NCBI RefSeq assembly: GCF_013403865.1
Contig: NZ_JABFDK010000001.1
Span: 1,426,001 to 1,490,000 of the forward strand
Reading direction: 5' to 3'
Length of the DNA: 64,000 nucleotides
Origin: Winogradskyella costae
GTDB lineage: Bacteria > Bacteroidota > Bacteroidia > Flavobacteriales > Flavobacteriaceae
Shown: piece after piece, positions 37,260 to 46,853 of the stretch
Layout: every line of letters begins with the position of its first letter
Position numbering within the stretch: the stretch's first letter is position 1
Position numbers and translations under genes: made by a program
Notes under the pieces: model-generated
What the model saw: the letters and a program-made list of their open reading frames with translations, nothing else
What the model was told of the DNA's origin: nothing
Database searches by the model: none

Positions 37260-38618
37260 ATGGCTAAGATAAAAACAACTTTTTTTTGTCAAAATTGTGG
37301 CAGTCAATATGCTAAATGGCAAGGACAATGTACGTCTTGTAAAGAATGGAACACCATTGCTGAAGAAGTCATTCAAAAAGCAGAAAAGAGCGATTGGAAA
37401 ACTCCGACATCAACTTCAAAACGGGTTTCAAAACCACTACTAATTAATGATATTGACACGTCGCAAGAGGCACGCCTAGATATGCAAGATGGCGAGTTTA
37501 ATCGCGTGCTAGGTGGTGGAATGGTTTATGGTTCTTTAACGTTACTTGGAGGGGAACCAGGCATAGGAAAGAGTACACTTTTACTTCAAATAGCCTTAAA
37601 ATTACAATACAAAACCCTTTATGTTTCGGGTGAAGAAAGTCAAAAACAAATTAAAATGCGTGCCGAACGTATTAACCCTAATAGCAGTAATTGCTATATT
37701 CTCACCGAAACTAAAACCCAAAATATTTTTAAGCAAATTGAAACCCTAGAGCCAGATATTGTAGTTATCGATTCTATACAAACTTTGCATAGTGATTATA
37801 TTGAATCATCTGCAGGAAGTATTTCTCAAATAAAGGAATGTACAACAGAACTTATAAAGTTTGCTAAAGAAACAGCAACTCCGGTTTTATTAATAGGTCA
37901 TATAACCAAAGATGGACATATTGCAGGTCCAAAAATTTTAGAGCATATGGTAGATACGGTACTTCAGTTTGAAGGAGACCGTAATCATGTATTCAGAATT
38001 CTAAGAGCTAATAAAAATAGATTCGGTTCTACTAACGAATTAGGAATCTATGAGATGCAAGGCTCCGGATTGCGAGAAGTTTCTAACCCATCAGAGATAT
38101 TAATTTCAGAAAAAGATGAAGAGCTTTCAGGGAATGCAGTTGCTGCTACTTTAGAGGGGTTACGGCCTCTAATGATTGAAGTTCAGGCCTTGGTAAGTAC
38201 TGCAGTGTATGGAACACCACAGCGATCTGCCACTGGTTTCAATGCCAAACGTCTTAACATGTTATTGGCTGTTTTAGAAAAACGTGCTGGTTTTCGTTTA
38301 GGAGCAAAGGATGTCTTTTTAAATATCACTGGTGGTATTACTGTTGATGATCCCGCTATAGATTTAGCGGTTGTTGCATCTATTTTGTCGTCAAATGAAG
38401 ATGTGGCTTTACCAAGTACCTACTGTTTTGCAGCAGAGGTAGGGCTTTCTGGTGAAATAAGACCAGTACAGCGTGTAGAACAACGAATTCTTGAAGCTGA
38501 AAAGTTAGGTTTTACAACCATTTTTGTATCCAAGTATAATAAAATTGCACTAAAGAATACGGTTATTAAAATTCAATTGATTTCTAAGATTGAGGATTTG
38601 GTTGGGTTTTTGGTTTAA
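37260..38618 (+). CDS. radA: DNA repair protein RadA
   Basis: 452 residues. N-terminal zinc ribbon (Cys10, 13, 24, 27), Walker A GEPGIGKST at 98-106, the RadA-specific RANKNRFGSTNELG, and a C-terminal Lon-protease-like domain (PAIDLAVVASILSS, VGLSGEIRPV). RadA is a RecA-like branch-migration helicase. No LexA-like site was seen. The terminator at 38625-38653 closes the unit. Confidence 0.96.
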   Translation: MAKIKTTFFCQNCGSQYAKWQGQCTSCKEWNTIAEEVIQKAEKSDWKTPTSTSKRVSKPLLINDIDTSQEARLDMQDGEFNRVLGGGMVYGSLTLLGGEPGIGKSTLLLQIALKLQYKTLYVSGEESQKQIKMRAERINPNSSNCYILTETKTQNIFKQIETLEPDIVVIDSIQTLHSDYIESSAGSISQIKECTTELIKFAKETATPVLLIGHITKDGHIAGPKILEHMVDTVLQFEGDRNHVFRILRANKNRFGSTNELGIYEMQGSGLREVSNPSEILISEKDEELSGNAVAATLEGLRPLMIEVQALVSTAVYGTPQRSATGFNAKRLNMLLAVLEKRAGFRLGAKDVFLNITGGITVDDPAIDLAVVASILSSNEDVALPSTYCFAAEVGLSGEIRPVQRVEQRILEAEKLGFTTIFVSKYNKIALKNTVIKIQLISKIEDLVGFLV

Positions 38619-38624
38619 TAAACT

Positions 38625-38653
38625 CCAACGGTTTTATTCGTAGATATCGTTGG
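38625..38653 (+). terminator. Terminator of radA
   Basis: CCAACG and CGTTGG arms followed by TTTTTAAAA, seven bases after the radA stop. Confidence 0.55.
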
Positions 38654-38752
38654 TTTTTAAAACCTGTTAGGTCTCATTATGTTTACCATTTAATATCTTA
38701 TAATATTTCCACAAAATTCTGTAATTTCGCTCACTTATAAGAAAACAGAATA

Positions 38753-41700
38753 ATGAGTACAAAGTTCCCTGAATACAAAGGACTTAACTTGCCAAACGTT
38801 GCTGATGAAATCGGTAATTATTGGGAAGCTAACGACATCTTCGATAAAAGTGTAACCACAAGAGAAGGAAAACCACCTTTTGTGTTTTTTGAAGGACCAC
38901 CTTCTGCAAACGGTTTACCTGGTGTTCACCACGTTTTAGCGCGTGCGATTAAAGATATTTTTCCACGTTACAAAACTATGAAAGGTTTTCAGGTGAAACG
39001 TAAAGCGGGTTGGGATACACATGGTTTACCAGTGGAGCTTGGTGTAGAAAAAGAACTCGGTATCACCAAAGAAGATATTGGTACTAAAATTACGGTTGAA
39101 GACTACAACGAAGCGTGTAAAAAAACCGTAATGCGTTATACGGATACATGGAACGACCTCACTAAAAAAATGGGGTATTGGGTAGATATGGACGATCCAT
39201 ACATTACCTACAAATCCAAATACATGGAAACGGTTTGGTGGTTGTTAAAGCAGATTTACGAAAAAGATTTAATATACAAGGGTTATACCATTCAGCCATA
39301 TTCACCAAAAGCTGGTACAGGACTAAGTTCGCATGAGTTAAATCAACCAGGAACGTACCAAGATGTTACGGATACAACGGTTGTAGCTCAGTTTAAAGCC
39401 AATGCAGAGTCGTTACCCGATTTTCTTAAAAATGAAGGCGATATTTTCTTTTTAGCATGGACAACAACACCTTGGACATTACCAAGTAATACAGCGTTGA
39501 CGGTTGGGCCAAAGATTGAATACGTTTTGGTTGAAACGTATAACCAATACACCTTTAAACCCATGAATGTGGTTTTGGCTAAGAATTTAGTCAATAAACA
39601 ATTTGATGGAAAATTTAAACGTGTTGAAACCAAACCAGAATTAATTGATTACAAAGAAGGCGATAAAAAGATACCTTATTACGTTGTTAAAGATTTCATA
39701 GGTAAAGATTTAGTTGGTATCACATACGAGCAACTTTTACCATATGCCTTGCCAAATGACAATCCGCATGATGCGTTTAGAGTTATTTCGGGAGACTTCG
39801 TAACGGTTGAAGACGGAACAGGAATTGTACACACAGCACCAACATTTGGAGCCGATGATGCCTTAGTTGCAAAACAAGCGTCACCAGAAATTCCACCACT
39901 TTTAGTAAAAGATGACAATGGTAATTTAGTGCCATTGGTAGATTTACAAGGACGATTCAGACCCGAAATGGGAGAATATGCAGGTAAATATGTGAAAAAC
40001 GAATACTACGATGATGGTGAAGCTCCAGATCGTTCTGTAGATGTAGAACTTGCTATTCAATTAAAAACAGAAAATAAAGCCTTTAAGGTTGAAAAATATA
40101 AGCACAGTTACCCAAATTGTTGGAGAACTGATAAGCCAATTTTATATTACCCATTAGATTCGTGGTTTATTAAAATCACAGATGTAAAAGGGAGAATGCA
40201 TGAGTTAAATACCGGAATTAACTGGAAACCTGAATCTACAGGAACAGGACGTTTTGGTAACTGGTTAGCAAATGCAAACGACTGGAATTTATCAAGATCT
40301 CGTTTTTGGGGAATTCCATTACCAATTTGGAGAACCGAGGATGGTAAAGAAGTCATCTGTATTGGTTCTGTAAAAGAATTAAAAGCTGAAATGCAACTTG
40401 CCGTTGAGGCAGGTATGATGAAGGAAGATATCTTCAAGAGCTTTGAAGTCGATAATATGTCTGAAGACAACTATGACAAAATCGATTTACATAAAAACGT
40501 AGTAGATAATATCGTCTTGGTTTCAAAATCAGGTCAACCAATGCATCGCGAAAGTGATTTAATTGATGTCTGGTTCGATTCTGGTTCTATGCCTTATGCA
40601 CAATGGCATTATCCATTTGAAAATAAAGCAAAAGTTGATGATACCTGGAGAAAAGCAGATTTTATCGCAGAAGGTGTTGACCAAACGAGAGGTTGGTTCT
40701 ATACACTTCATGCTATTGCTACTATGATTTTTGATGATGTTGCTTATAAAAATGTCGTTTCAAACGGATTAGTGTTGGATAAAAACGGACAGAAAATGTC
40801 TAAGCGTTTAGGAAATGCTGTAGATCCTTTTGAAACCTTATCTAAATATGGAGCTGATGCTACACGTTGGTACATGATTAGTAATGCAAATCCTTGGGAT
40901 AACTTAAAATTTGATAGTGAAGGTATTGCTGAGGTGAGCAGAAAGTTCTTCGGTACACTTTATAATACCTATTCATTCTTCACGCTTTATACTAATATTG
41001 ATGGTTTTGATTATAGTGAAGCTGATATTCCATTAGAAGAACGACCAGAAATTGACCGTTGGGTTTTATCTGAATTAAATACCTTGATTCAGAAAGTAGA
41101 TAAATTCTACGAAGCGTATGAGCCAACGAGAGCTGCGCGAGCAATTTCAGACTTTACACAAGATTATTTAAGTAACTGGTACGTGCGTTTAAGTAGAAGA
41201 CGTTTCTGGAAAGGCGATTACCAAACCGATAAAATTTCAGCATATCAAACACTTTATACGTGTATGGAAACCATTGCAAAGTTAGGCGCACCAATTGCAC
41301 CTTTCTTTATGGATCGTTTGTATTTAGATTTAAATGCAGTGACTAAAAAGGAAACTTTTGAAAGCGTGCATTTAGCAGATTTCCCTATTGCAAATACTAG
41401 TGTTATCGATAAAGTATTAGAACGAAAAATGGAGAGTGCCCAAACCATATGTTCGTTGGTTTTATCGTTGAGAGCTAAGGAGAAAATTAAGGTGCGCCAA
41501 CCGTTACAGAAAATTATGATTCCTGTTGATAATCAACAACAAAAGGAAGAGATTGAAGCGGTTTCAGACTTAATAAAACATGAAGTTAATATTAAGGAGA
41601 TTGAACTTTTAGAAGATGCTTCAGATATTTTAGTTAAACAAATAAAACCTAATTTTAAGACCTTAGGACCTAAGTTTGGCAAAGATATGAAGTTGATTGC

Positions 41701-42154
41701 TAGTGTTGTAGCTGGTTTTGGGGCTGGTGATATTAAAAATATTGAGCAAAATGGTGAATTAGATATTAAAATTGGAGAAAAATCCGTTACTTTAGGATTG
41801 GAAGATGTAGAGATTACATCGCAAGATATTGAAGGATGGCTTGTAGCTAATGAAGGTGCTTTAACAGTGGCTTTAGACGTTACCATCAATGAAGATTTAC
41901 GTAAAGAAGGGATTGCTAGAGAGCTAGTAAATCGTATTCAAAATTTACGTAAAGATTCAGGATTTGAGGTTACTGACAGAATTGACGTACAACTTCAAAA
42001 AGATGACCAAATAGTAGAGGCTATTTCTTCAAATGAAGCGTATATTAAATCTGAGACGTTAACCGAAGAATTACAAATTATGGACACCTTAGATAATGGT
42101 ATAGAAATTGTATTTGACGAGGTCAATACCAAATTATTTATTCAAAAACATTAA
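38753..42154 (+). CDS. ileS: Isoleucine--tRNA ligase
   Basis: 1133 residues. HIGH-type motif PPSANGLPGVHHVLARAIKD (His-Val variants), CP1 editing domain with TTTPWTLPSNTALTVGP and GDFVTVEDGTGIVHTAPTFG, KMSKRLGN in the catalytic site, and an anticodon-binding domain from about 700. The length fits the long eukaryote-like (mupirocin-resistant-type) IleS class found in many Bacteroidota, as opposed to ~940 for E. coli. Followed by a DksA-like gene and lspA in the usual order. Confidence 0.96.
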   Translation: MSTKFPEYKGLNLPNVADEIGNYWEANDIFDKSVTTREGKPPFVFFEGPPSANGLPGVHHVLARAIKDIFPRYKTMKGFQVKRKAGWDTHGLPVELGVEKELGITKEDIGTKITVEDYNEACKKTVMRYTDTWNDLTKKMGYWVDMDDPYITYKSKYMETVWWLLKQIYEKDLIYKGYTIQPYSPKAGTGLSSHELNQPGTYQDVTDTTVVAQFKANAESLPDFLKNEGDIFFLAWTTTPWTLPSNTALTVGPKIEYVLVETYNQYTFKPMNVVLAKNLVNKQFDGKFKRVETKPELIDYKEGDKKIPYYVVKDFIGKDLVGITYEQLLPYALPNDNPHDAFRVISGDFVTVEDGTGIVHTAPTFGADDALVAKQASPEIPPLLVKDDNGNLVPLVDLQGRFRPEMGEYAGKYVKNEYYDDGEAPDRSVDVELAIQLKTENKAFKVEKYKHSYPNCWRTDKPILYYPLDSWFIKITDVKGRMHELNTGINWKPESTGTGRFGNWLANANDWNLSRSRFWGIPLPIWRTEDGKEVICIGSVKELKAEMQLAVEAGMMKEDIFKSFEVDNMSEDNYDKIDLHKNVVDNIVLVSKSGQPMHRESDLIDVWFDSGSMPYAQWHYPFENKAKVDDTWRKADFIAEGVDQTRGWFYTLHAIATMIFDDVAYKNVVSNGLVLDKNGQKMSKRLGNAVDPFETLSKYGADATRWYMISNANPWDNLKFDSEGIAEVSRKFFGTLYNTYSFFTLYTNIDGFDYSEADIPLEERPEIDRWVLSELNTLIQKVDKFYEAYEPTRAARAISDFTQDYLSNWYVRLSRRRFWKGDYQTDKISAYQTLYTCMETIAKLGAPIAPFFMDRLYLDLNAVTKKETFESVHLADFPIANTSVIDKVLERKMESAQTICSLVLSLRAKEKIKVRQPLQKIMIPVDNQQQKEEIEAVSDLIKHEVNIKEIELLEDASDILVKQIKPNFKTLGPKFGKDMKLIASVVAGFGAGDIKNIEQNGELDIKIGEKSVTLGLEDVEITSQDIEGWLVANEGALTVALDVTINEDLRKEGIARELVNRIQNLRKDSGFEVTDRIDVQLQKDDQIVEAISSNEAYIKSETLTEELQIMDTLDNGIEIVFDEVNTKLFIQKH

Positions 42155-42158
42155 TATT

Positions 42159-42539
42159 ATGACAACAGAGACTAACAGCAGATATTCTGATAAGGATTTA
42201 GAAGAATTTAGGGCTATACTTCAAGACAAAATAAAAAAGGCAGAGCACGATTTGCAATTGATTAAAAGTGCTTATATGAATGACTTTGATAACGGTACTG
42301 ATGATACATCACCAACCTTTAAAGCGTTTGAAGAAGGGAGTGCAACAATGAGTAAGGAAGCAAACTCTGCATTGGCTATTCGCCAAGAAAAGTTTATTCG
42401 CGATTTAAAAAATGCTATTATCCGTATTGAGAATAAAACATACGGAGTATGTCGAGTTACAGGAAAACTAATTGCTAAAGAGCGTTTAAAATTAGTTCCT
42501 CATGCTACTTTGAGTATTGAAGCTAAGAATATGCAGTAA
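42159..42539 (+). CDS. TraR/DksA-family zinc-finger-like regulator
   Basis: 126 residues from MTTETNSRYSDKDLEEFRAI at 42159; a longer frame starting inside ileS is ignored. A coiled-coil N-terminal half and the DksA C-terminal motif YGVCRVTGKLIAKERLKLVP. The four zinc cysteines are reduced to one (C of YGVC), as in the 'single-Cys' DksA group, so zinc may not be bound. Likely binds the RNA polymerase secondary channel. Starts 4 bp after ileS. Confidence 0.88.
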   Translation: MTTETNSRYSDKDLEEFRAILQDKIKKAEHDLQLIKSAYMNDFDNGTDDTSPTFKAFEEGSATMSKEANSALAIRQEKFIRDLKNAIIRIENKTYGVCRVTGKLIAKERLKLVPHATLSIEAKNMQ

Positions 42540-42540
42540 C

Positions 42541-42578
42541 ATTCCTGCGAAAGCAGGAATCTCATTATATTGAGATTC
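42541..42578. repeat. Double hairpin with GAAA-capped repeat, possible terminator
   Basis: ATTCCTGCGAAAGCAGGAAT (42541-42560) is an 8-bp stem closed by a GAAA loop; it is the same core as the ends of the MITE-like elements. A second stem GAATCTCA...TGAGATTC (42557-42578) overlaps it, so the two are alternatives. It starts right behind the DksA-like stop. Confidence 0.65.
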
Positions 42579-42582
42579 TATT

Positions 42583-43245
42583 TTGAATAAAAACAAAATC
42601 ATAGCGCCTTGGAATTTTAATTTCAAGGTGTTTTTTATGCTTTGTATTTTCCTTTTCACAGCAACTTTCTTGTGTGCTCAAAATATTTTAGAAAAGCAAA
42701 TAACAGTTGGTGGTATAGATCGTATTGTAATCAATGGGAATCAAATTTTTAATATTTCCGTTTCAACATCTAAGACCGATAAAATTAAGATATTATCTAC
42801 TTTAGATGGAGAATATCAAAATGAATTTCAGATTTTAAGTAGTTTAGACAATCATACCCTGACATTAGGTTTGGAGCATTTGTCATTTTTAGAAATTCCG
42901 GATGATAAGCGAAATGCACACAAAGTAATCGCAGCAACATTGCGGATGGAAATTCCAGAGGACCTCTCGTTACAGATTTTAAGTGATATTGGTTCGGTAG
43001 ATATGAAAGGGGATTTTAAATCGCTTTATATTGAGTTATTACAAGGACGATGTGATGTTGAAGGCACATCGAAAACGGCCACGATTAATACTTTAGATGG
43101 TGATATAAGCGTTGTGACTACAAGTGCTTCTGTAGAGGCTAGTTCTAATAGAGGTAAGGTTACTGTTGATAATTTTTATGATGAATTTTCAATTTGGAAA
43201 TTGAAGTCGATTAATGGAAATATTACGGTTGTAAAGCCAGATTAA
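42583..43245 (+). CDS. Secreted beta-solenoid-like protein (DUF4097-like)
   Basis: The frame opens with a TTG at 42583 (220 residues); an ATG at 42637 gives 202 residues with a better signal peptide (MLCIFLFTATFLCAQ) and may be the true start. The body alternates polar and hydrophobic residues and ends with repeated short strands (SIWKLKSINGNITVVKPD) as in DUF4097/adhesin-like proteins. No close family could be named. It interrupts the usual dksA-lspA adjacency and lies 66 bp before lspA. Confidence 0.6.
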   Translation: MNKNKIIAPWNFNFKVFFMLCIFLFTATFLCAQNILEKQITVGGIDRIVINGNQIFNISVSTSKTDKIKILSTLDGEYQNEFQILSSLDNHTLTLGLEHLSFLEIPDDKRNAHKVIAATLRMEIPEDLSLQILSDIGSVDMKGDFKSLYIELLQGRCDVEGTSKTATINTLDGDISVVTTSASVEASSNRGKVTVDNFYDEFSIWKLKSINGNITVVKPD

Positions 43246-43311
43246 ACACTTATTTTTGTTTCAATACGATTATTTAACTTAAAACAGATTCTCACTTCTG
43301 TGAGAAAAATT

Positions 43312-43977
43312 ATGTCTTTAAAGAAAGCTTCACTTGTTATTGTTTTAATTCTTCTGATAGATCAGGTCAGTAAAATTTATATAAAAACCCATTTTCAATT
43401 AGGTGAGGATGTTACCGTTTTTTCTTGGTTTAAAATTGCTTTTGTTGAAAACGATGGTATGGCTTGGGGTACCAAATTGAGTGATTTTACAACTTTAATT
43501 TCCGATAAATCAGCAAAATTATTTTTAACTTTATTTAGAATTGTAGCCGTTACAGGTATTGGCTTTTGGTTGGTAGATGTTACAAAAAAGAAGAAATCTA
43601 AAATCTTAATTTTTGCCATTTCTATTATTTTTGCAGGTGCTTTGGGGAATATCCTAGACTCTGTATTCTATGGCGTGTTGTTTAATGATAGCATAATGCA
43701 AGTGGCTACATTTTTACCGGAAGAAGGTGGTTATGCCAAGGTGTTTCATGGTAATGTTGTAGATATGCTTCACTTTCCGATTTGGAGTGGTGTAATGCCA
43801 GATAACTTACCACTAATTGGAGGAAAATACTTTTCGTTTTTTGATCCTGTTTTTAATGTCGCCGATATGGCCATAAGTACAGGGATTGGGATTTTAATTG
43901 TTTTTAATAAGAAGGCTTTTGAAGAGTCTTCTAAAATTGAAATACCCGATTCGGAGTCACACAATAATCCAATCTAA
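43312..43977 (+). CDS. lspA: Lipoprotein signal peptidase
   Basis: 221 residues from MSLKKASLVIVLILLIDQVSK (quoted in part; 43312); a GTG at 43300 would add four residues. Four membrane segments; catalytic Asp residues in GALGNILDSVFYG and VFNVADMAISTG. It cleaves prolipoproteins after lipidation; many such substrates occur in this window. It is longer than the E. coli enzyme (164) because of an insertion around DSIMQVATFLPEEGGYAKVF, typical for Bacteroidota. The 3' end overlaps the convergent cyclo-ligase gene by 47 bp. Confidence 0.94.
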   Translation: MSLKKASLVIVLILLIDQVSKIYIKTHFQLGEDVTVFSWFKIAFVENDGMAWGTKLSDFTTLISDKSAKLFLTLFRIVAVTGIGFWLVDVTKKKKSKILIFAISIIFAGALGNILDSVFYGVLFNDSIMQVATFLPEEGGYAKVFHGNVVDMLHFPIWSGVMPDNLPLIGGKYFSFFDPVFNVADMAISTGIGILIVFNKKAFEESSKIEIPDSESHNNPI

Positions 43978-44494
43978 TATCTTCTTCGGAAGCTTCAATA
44001 GTTTCAGCTTCTGCTTCAAAAAATGACAGCCCTATTTTTATAGTTTCAGGTTTACATTGTGCTAAAAACCTATCGTAAAAGCCTTTGCCGTATCCAATTC
44101 TATGTCCTGTGTTATCAAAAGCTAAAAGCGGAATAAAAATCACTTCTAATTGAGAGGATGGAATTTCAATACCATCAATAGGTTCGGGAATATTATATGT
44201 ATTCTTTTTAATCTTGGTATTATCCATAAGTAGATAATGGGTCATAGAATAATCTTCAAAATTACTCTTAGAAATCACAATATTTTTATCCTTTCCTGAT
44301 AGAATATTTAGAATATAATCGGTATTAATTTCCTTTTGTTCTTCAATGGTTAAGAAGATATGGTAAAAGGTTTTATCCCAAATATCTAAGGTTAAGAGTT
44401 TATTAGCAATGGCTAAACTAAAATCGTCAACTTCAGTAAGGGATAGTTGCTGACGTAATTCCTTATATTTTTTTCTTAATAAAGGCTTGCTCAT
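43931..44494 (-). CDS. 5-formyltetrahydrofolate cyclo-ligase
   Basis: 187 residues. MSKPLLRKKYKELRQQLSL, IFIPLLAFDNTGHRIGYGKGFYDRFL and GLSFFEAEA are hallmarks of the family, which converts 5-formyl-THF to 5,10-methenyl-THF. Its start overlaps the stop of the preceding deacylase gene by one base, so it is the last gene of the RimK operon. The 3' end overlaps lspA. Confidence 0.92.
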   Translation of the reverse strand: MSKPLLRKKYKELRQQLSLTEVDDFSLAIANKLLTLDIWDKTFYHIFLTIEEQKEINTDYILNILSGKDKNIVISKSNFEDYSMTHYLLMDNTKIKKNTYNIPEPIDGIEIPSSQLEVIFIPLLAFDNTGHRIGYGKGFYDRFLAQCKPETIKIGLSFFEAEAETIEASEEDIRLDYCVTPNRVFQF

Positions 44495-45459
44495 TACGAT
44501 TCGATCTCAGTAGAAATATGGAAAATAGCATCACCTTGATAAATTATAGGAGATTCATTCACATTAAAAATATAACCTGCATTTGGTGCTTTTACAAAAT
44601 AGTTGAAACTACCATATGGATCTGTAATATTACCTAGTACTTGCCCTTGGGTTACGTGCGAATTTATTTTAACGGTGGCTTTAAACATTCCAGAATATTT
44701 CGCTCTTAACCATTTACTATCTTTAATAATTACAGCGTTAACTTTAGGCCTAGAGACTTTATATTTACTTCGTAACATCCCTAAATGATGTAAGACGCGT
44801 TTGGCACCATTAACCCCTGTGTTGGTGATATTAGTATCTATATTAAATGATTTTCCTCCTTCAAATAATAGCATAGGTATGCCCGCTTTATCACAGGCAT
44901 TTCTATACGATTTATTTAAATTTTGAGAATAGAATATAAAAGGAGCACCAAAAACATGGGCTAATTCTGTAAGGCGTTCGTTATCTCTTACAATTCGTAT
45001 TTGAGCAGCATTAAACCGACCTGCTCCACCTGTATGGAAATCCATAGCAAAATCGACATGAGGTACTAATTCGGTCATTACAAAATGAGCCACTCTACTG
45101 GCTAGAGAGCCATTGGCACTTCCGGGAAATGAACGATTTAAATCGCGTCCATCAGGAAATAGGCGATCCATATTTAAAAAACCAAAAACGTTGATAACAG
45201 GCACGCAAATAATAGTGCCTGTTTTAGGAACGTTAATACCTTTGGCTATAATTTGTCTTATAATTTCTACACCATTAATTTCATCACCATGAATCCCTGC
45301 AGTCATTAAAACCGTTGGCCCAGGTTTTTTAGATCGTTCAATTATAATAGGAACTTCTAATGTGTTTCTGGTGTGTAATTTTGCGACTTCAAAAGTTGCA
45401 GTTACACTCTTACCAGGAGCGACTTCGACTCCTAAAATATTTAAAATATCCTTCGGCAT
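44494..45459 (-). CDS. Succinylglutamate desuccinylase/aspartoacylase-family protein
   Basis: 321 residues of the M14-type AstE/ASPA family. Zinc ligands in TAGIHGDEINGVEII (His, Glu) and DFAMDFHTGG (His); the C-terminal ~90 residues form a barrel-sandwich domain (ATVKINSHVTQGQVLGNITD). In operons with rimK this type is thought to remove modified glutamates or hydrolyse acyl-amino acids. Follows rimK by 3 bp. Confidence 0.85.
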   Translation of the reverse strand: MPKDILNILGVEVAPGKSVTATFEVAKLHTRNTLEVPIIIERSKKPGPTVLMTAGIHGDEINGVEIIRQIIAKGINVPKTGTIICVPVINVFGFLNMDRLFPDGRDLNRSFPGSANGSLASRVAHFVMTELVPHVDFAMDFHTGGAGRFNAAQIRIVRDNERLTELAHVFGAPFIFYSQNLNKSYRNACDKAGIPMLLFEGGKSFNIDTNITNTGVNGAKRVLHHLGMLRSKYKVSRPKVNAVIIKDSKWLRAKYSGMFKATVKINSHVTQGQVLGNITDPYGSFNYFVKAPNAGYIFNVNESPIIYQGDAIFHISTEIES

Positions 45460-45462
45460 GTT

Positions 45463-46338
45463 TTAGATTGTGTTTCTTTCAATAAAAGTAATGATAGCTT
45501 TAGCAATATTCTTTTGAGTTGCACCTTCAATACCTTCTAGTCCTGGCGTAGAGTTAACTTCTAACAATAAAGGACCACGCGAAGACTGTAGCATATCTAC
45601 ACCACAAACAGGAAGTTTTAACACTTTCGCAGCTTTCATTGCCAATTTTAGTTCGTCTTCATCTAATTTTATAATGTTTGCAGAACCACCACGGTGTAAA
45701 TTAGATCTAAATTCGCCTTCTTTACCTTGGCGCTTCATAGCTCCAACAACTTGCCCATCTACAACCAAAGCTCTTAAATCTGCGCCTTTAGCTTCTTTAA
45801 TAAATTCTTGAACAATAACTCTGGCTTGCAAACCATTAAAGGCTTCTAATACAGATTCAGCAGCATTTTTAGTTTCTGCCAAAACGACTCCTAACCCTTG
45901 GGTACCTTCTAATAATTTTATAATTACGGGTGTTCCACCAACATAATTAATAACTTCTTCTACGTCTCTAGAATAATTGGTAAATACCGTTTTAGGCATC
46001 CCAATACCAGCCTTACTTAGGCGCTGTAAGCTTCTTAATTTATCACGAGAGCGTGTTATAGCATCTGACGGTGCAATGGTGAAAATACCCATTTCTTCAA
46101 ACTGTCTTACAACTGCACAGCCGTAAAATGTAATTGAAGCTCCTATTCTAGGAATAACGGCGTCAACATAATCTAAGTAACGATCTTTATAATAGATGGT
46201 AGGTTTCTCCTTTTCTATAATGATGTCGCATTTTAGTGGATCAATGATTTCAACGGCATGACCTCTTTTTTTACCTTCATCAACAAGTCGTTGGGTAGAG
46301 TAGAGTTCAGGATTGCGTGAAAGAATTACTATGTTCAT
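45463..46338 (-). CDS. rimK: RimK-type ATP-grasp glutamate ligase
   Basis: 291 residues, ATP-grasp fold: [51 protein letters not shown] (glycine-rich loop), [16 protein letters not shown] and the metal-site [15 protein letters not shown]. RimK adds glutamates to the C-terminus of ribosomal protein S6. Its start overlaps the stop of the upstream protease gene by 4 bp. S6 substrate is assumed from the family. Confidence 0.9.
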   Translation of the reverse strand: MNIVILSRNPELYSTQRLVDEGKKRGHAVEIIDPLKCDIIIEKEKPTIYYKDRYLDYVDAVIPRIGASITFYGCAVVRQFEEMGIFTIAPSDAITRSRDKLRSLQRLSKAGIGMPKTVFTNYSRDVEEVINYVGGTPVIIKLLEGTQGLGVVLAETKNAAESVLEAFNGLQARVIVQEFIKEAKGADLRALVVDGQVVGAMKRQGKEGEFRSNLHRGGSANIIKLDEDELKLAMKAAKVLKLPVCGVDMLQSSRGPLLLEVNSTPGLEGIEGATQKNIAKAIITFIERNTI

Positions 46339-46763
46339 TTAATTATGTTTTGTTTAAAGGATTGATTTTCTATATCGACATCGACCAAAAATTTGTGTTT
46401 TAAAAATTGACGGCCTATTAATACAGGGAACCTCATGTCGTCTCTAGTGCTTAAAGTTAAGTTAATCTTATAGCTTTTACCAAAGAATACAACGGTAGTT
46501 TTAATTTTGTAGCGATTTTCTTTATGTCCATTGCTACTTTTTACATCTGTATACGTGTAAGTGTTAAAAGCTATTTCTTCACTTTTAAAGTTAGGATGGC
46601 CTTTACTGTCAAAAATACAATAAAGTTTGCCGTCTTCTTCTCTAATTTTAGAGCAATGAATTGCAGAAGTATAAGCCCCTGTGTCTATTTTAACATCGAT
46701 GTTGTTGAGTTTTAATTCGGGAAAATTGACTTTGTCTACGCGTCCCAAAACTTTTTTTGTCAT
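46335..46763 (-). CDS. RimB/retropepsin-like ATP-dependent protease homologue
   Basis: 142 residues from [19 protein letters not shown] at 46763; the longer frame (46823) adds a non-conserved hydrophobic stretch. Retropepsin-like motif [16 protein letters not shown] with the catalytic DTGA, and [15 protein letters not shown] near the C-terminus. Homologues next to rimK (RimB) regulate or reverse glutamylation. First gene of the rimB-rimK-deacylase-cyclo-ligase operon, divergent from uvrC. Confidence 0.85.
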   Translation of the reverse strand: MTKKVLGRVDKVNFPELKLNNIDVKIDTGAYTSAIHCSKIREEDGKLYCIFDSKGHPNFKSEEIAFNTYTYTDVKSSNGHKENRYKIKTTVVFFGKSYKINLTLSTRDDMRFPVLIGRQFLKHKFLVDVDIENQSFKQNIIK

Positions 46764-46853
46764 AAACTGAAATATATAAAAAAGAGGTGCAAGGTAATGA
46801 TAAAGTGTATTAATTATACACATATCTTTTTACGAATTATTACCTTTGGTTAA

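Noticed and set aside
42159..42539. Loss of zinc cysteines in the DksA-like protein as a novelty
   Set aside because: Single-Cys DksA/TraR proteins are common in this phylum.
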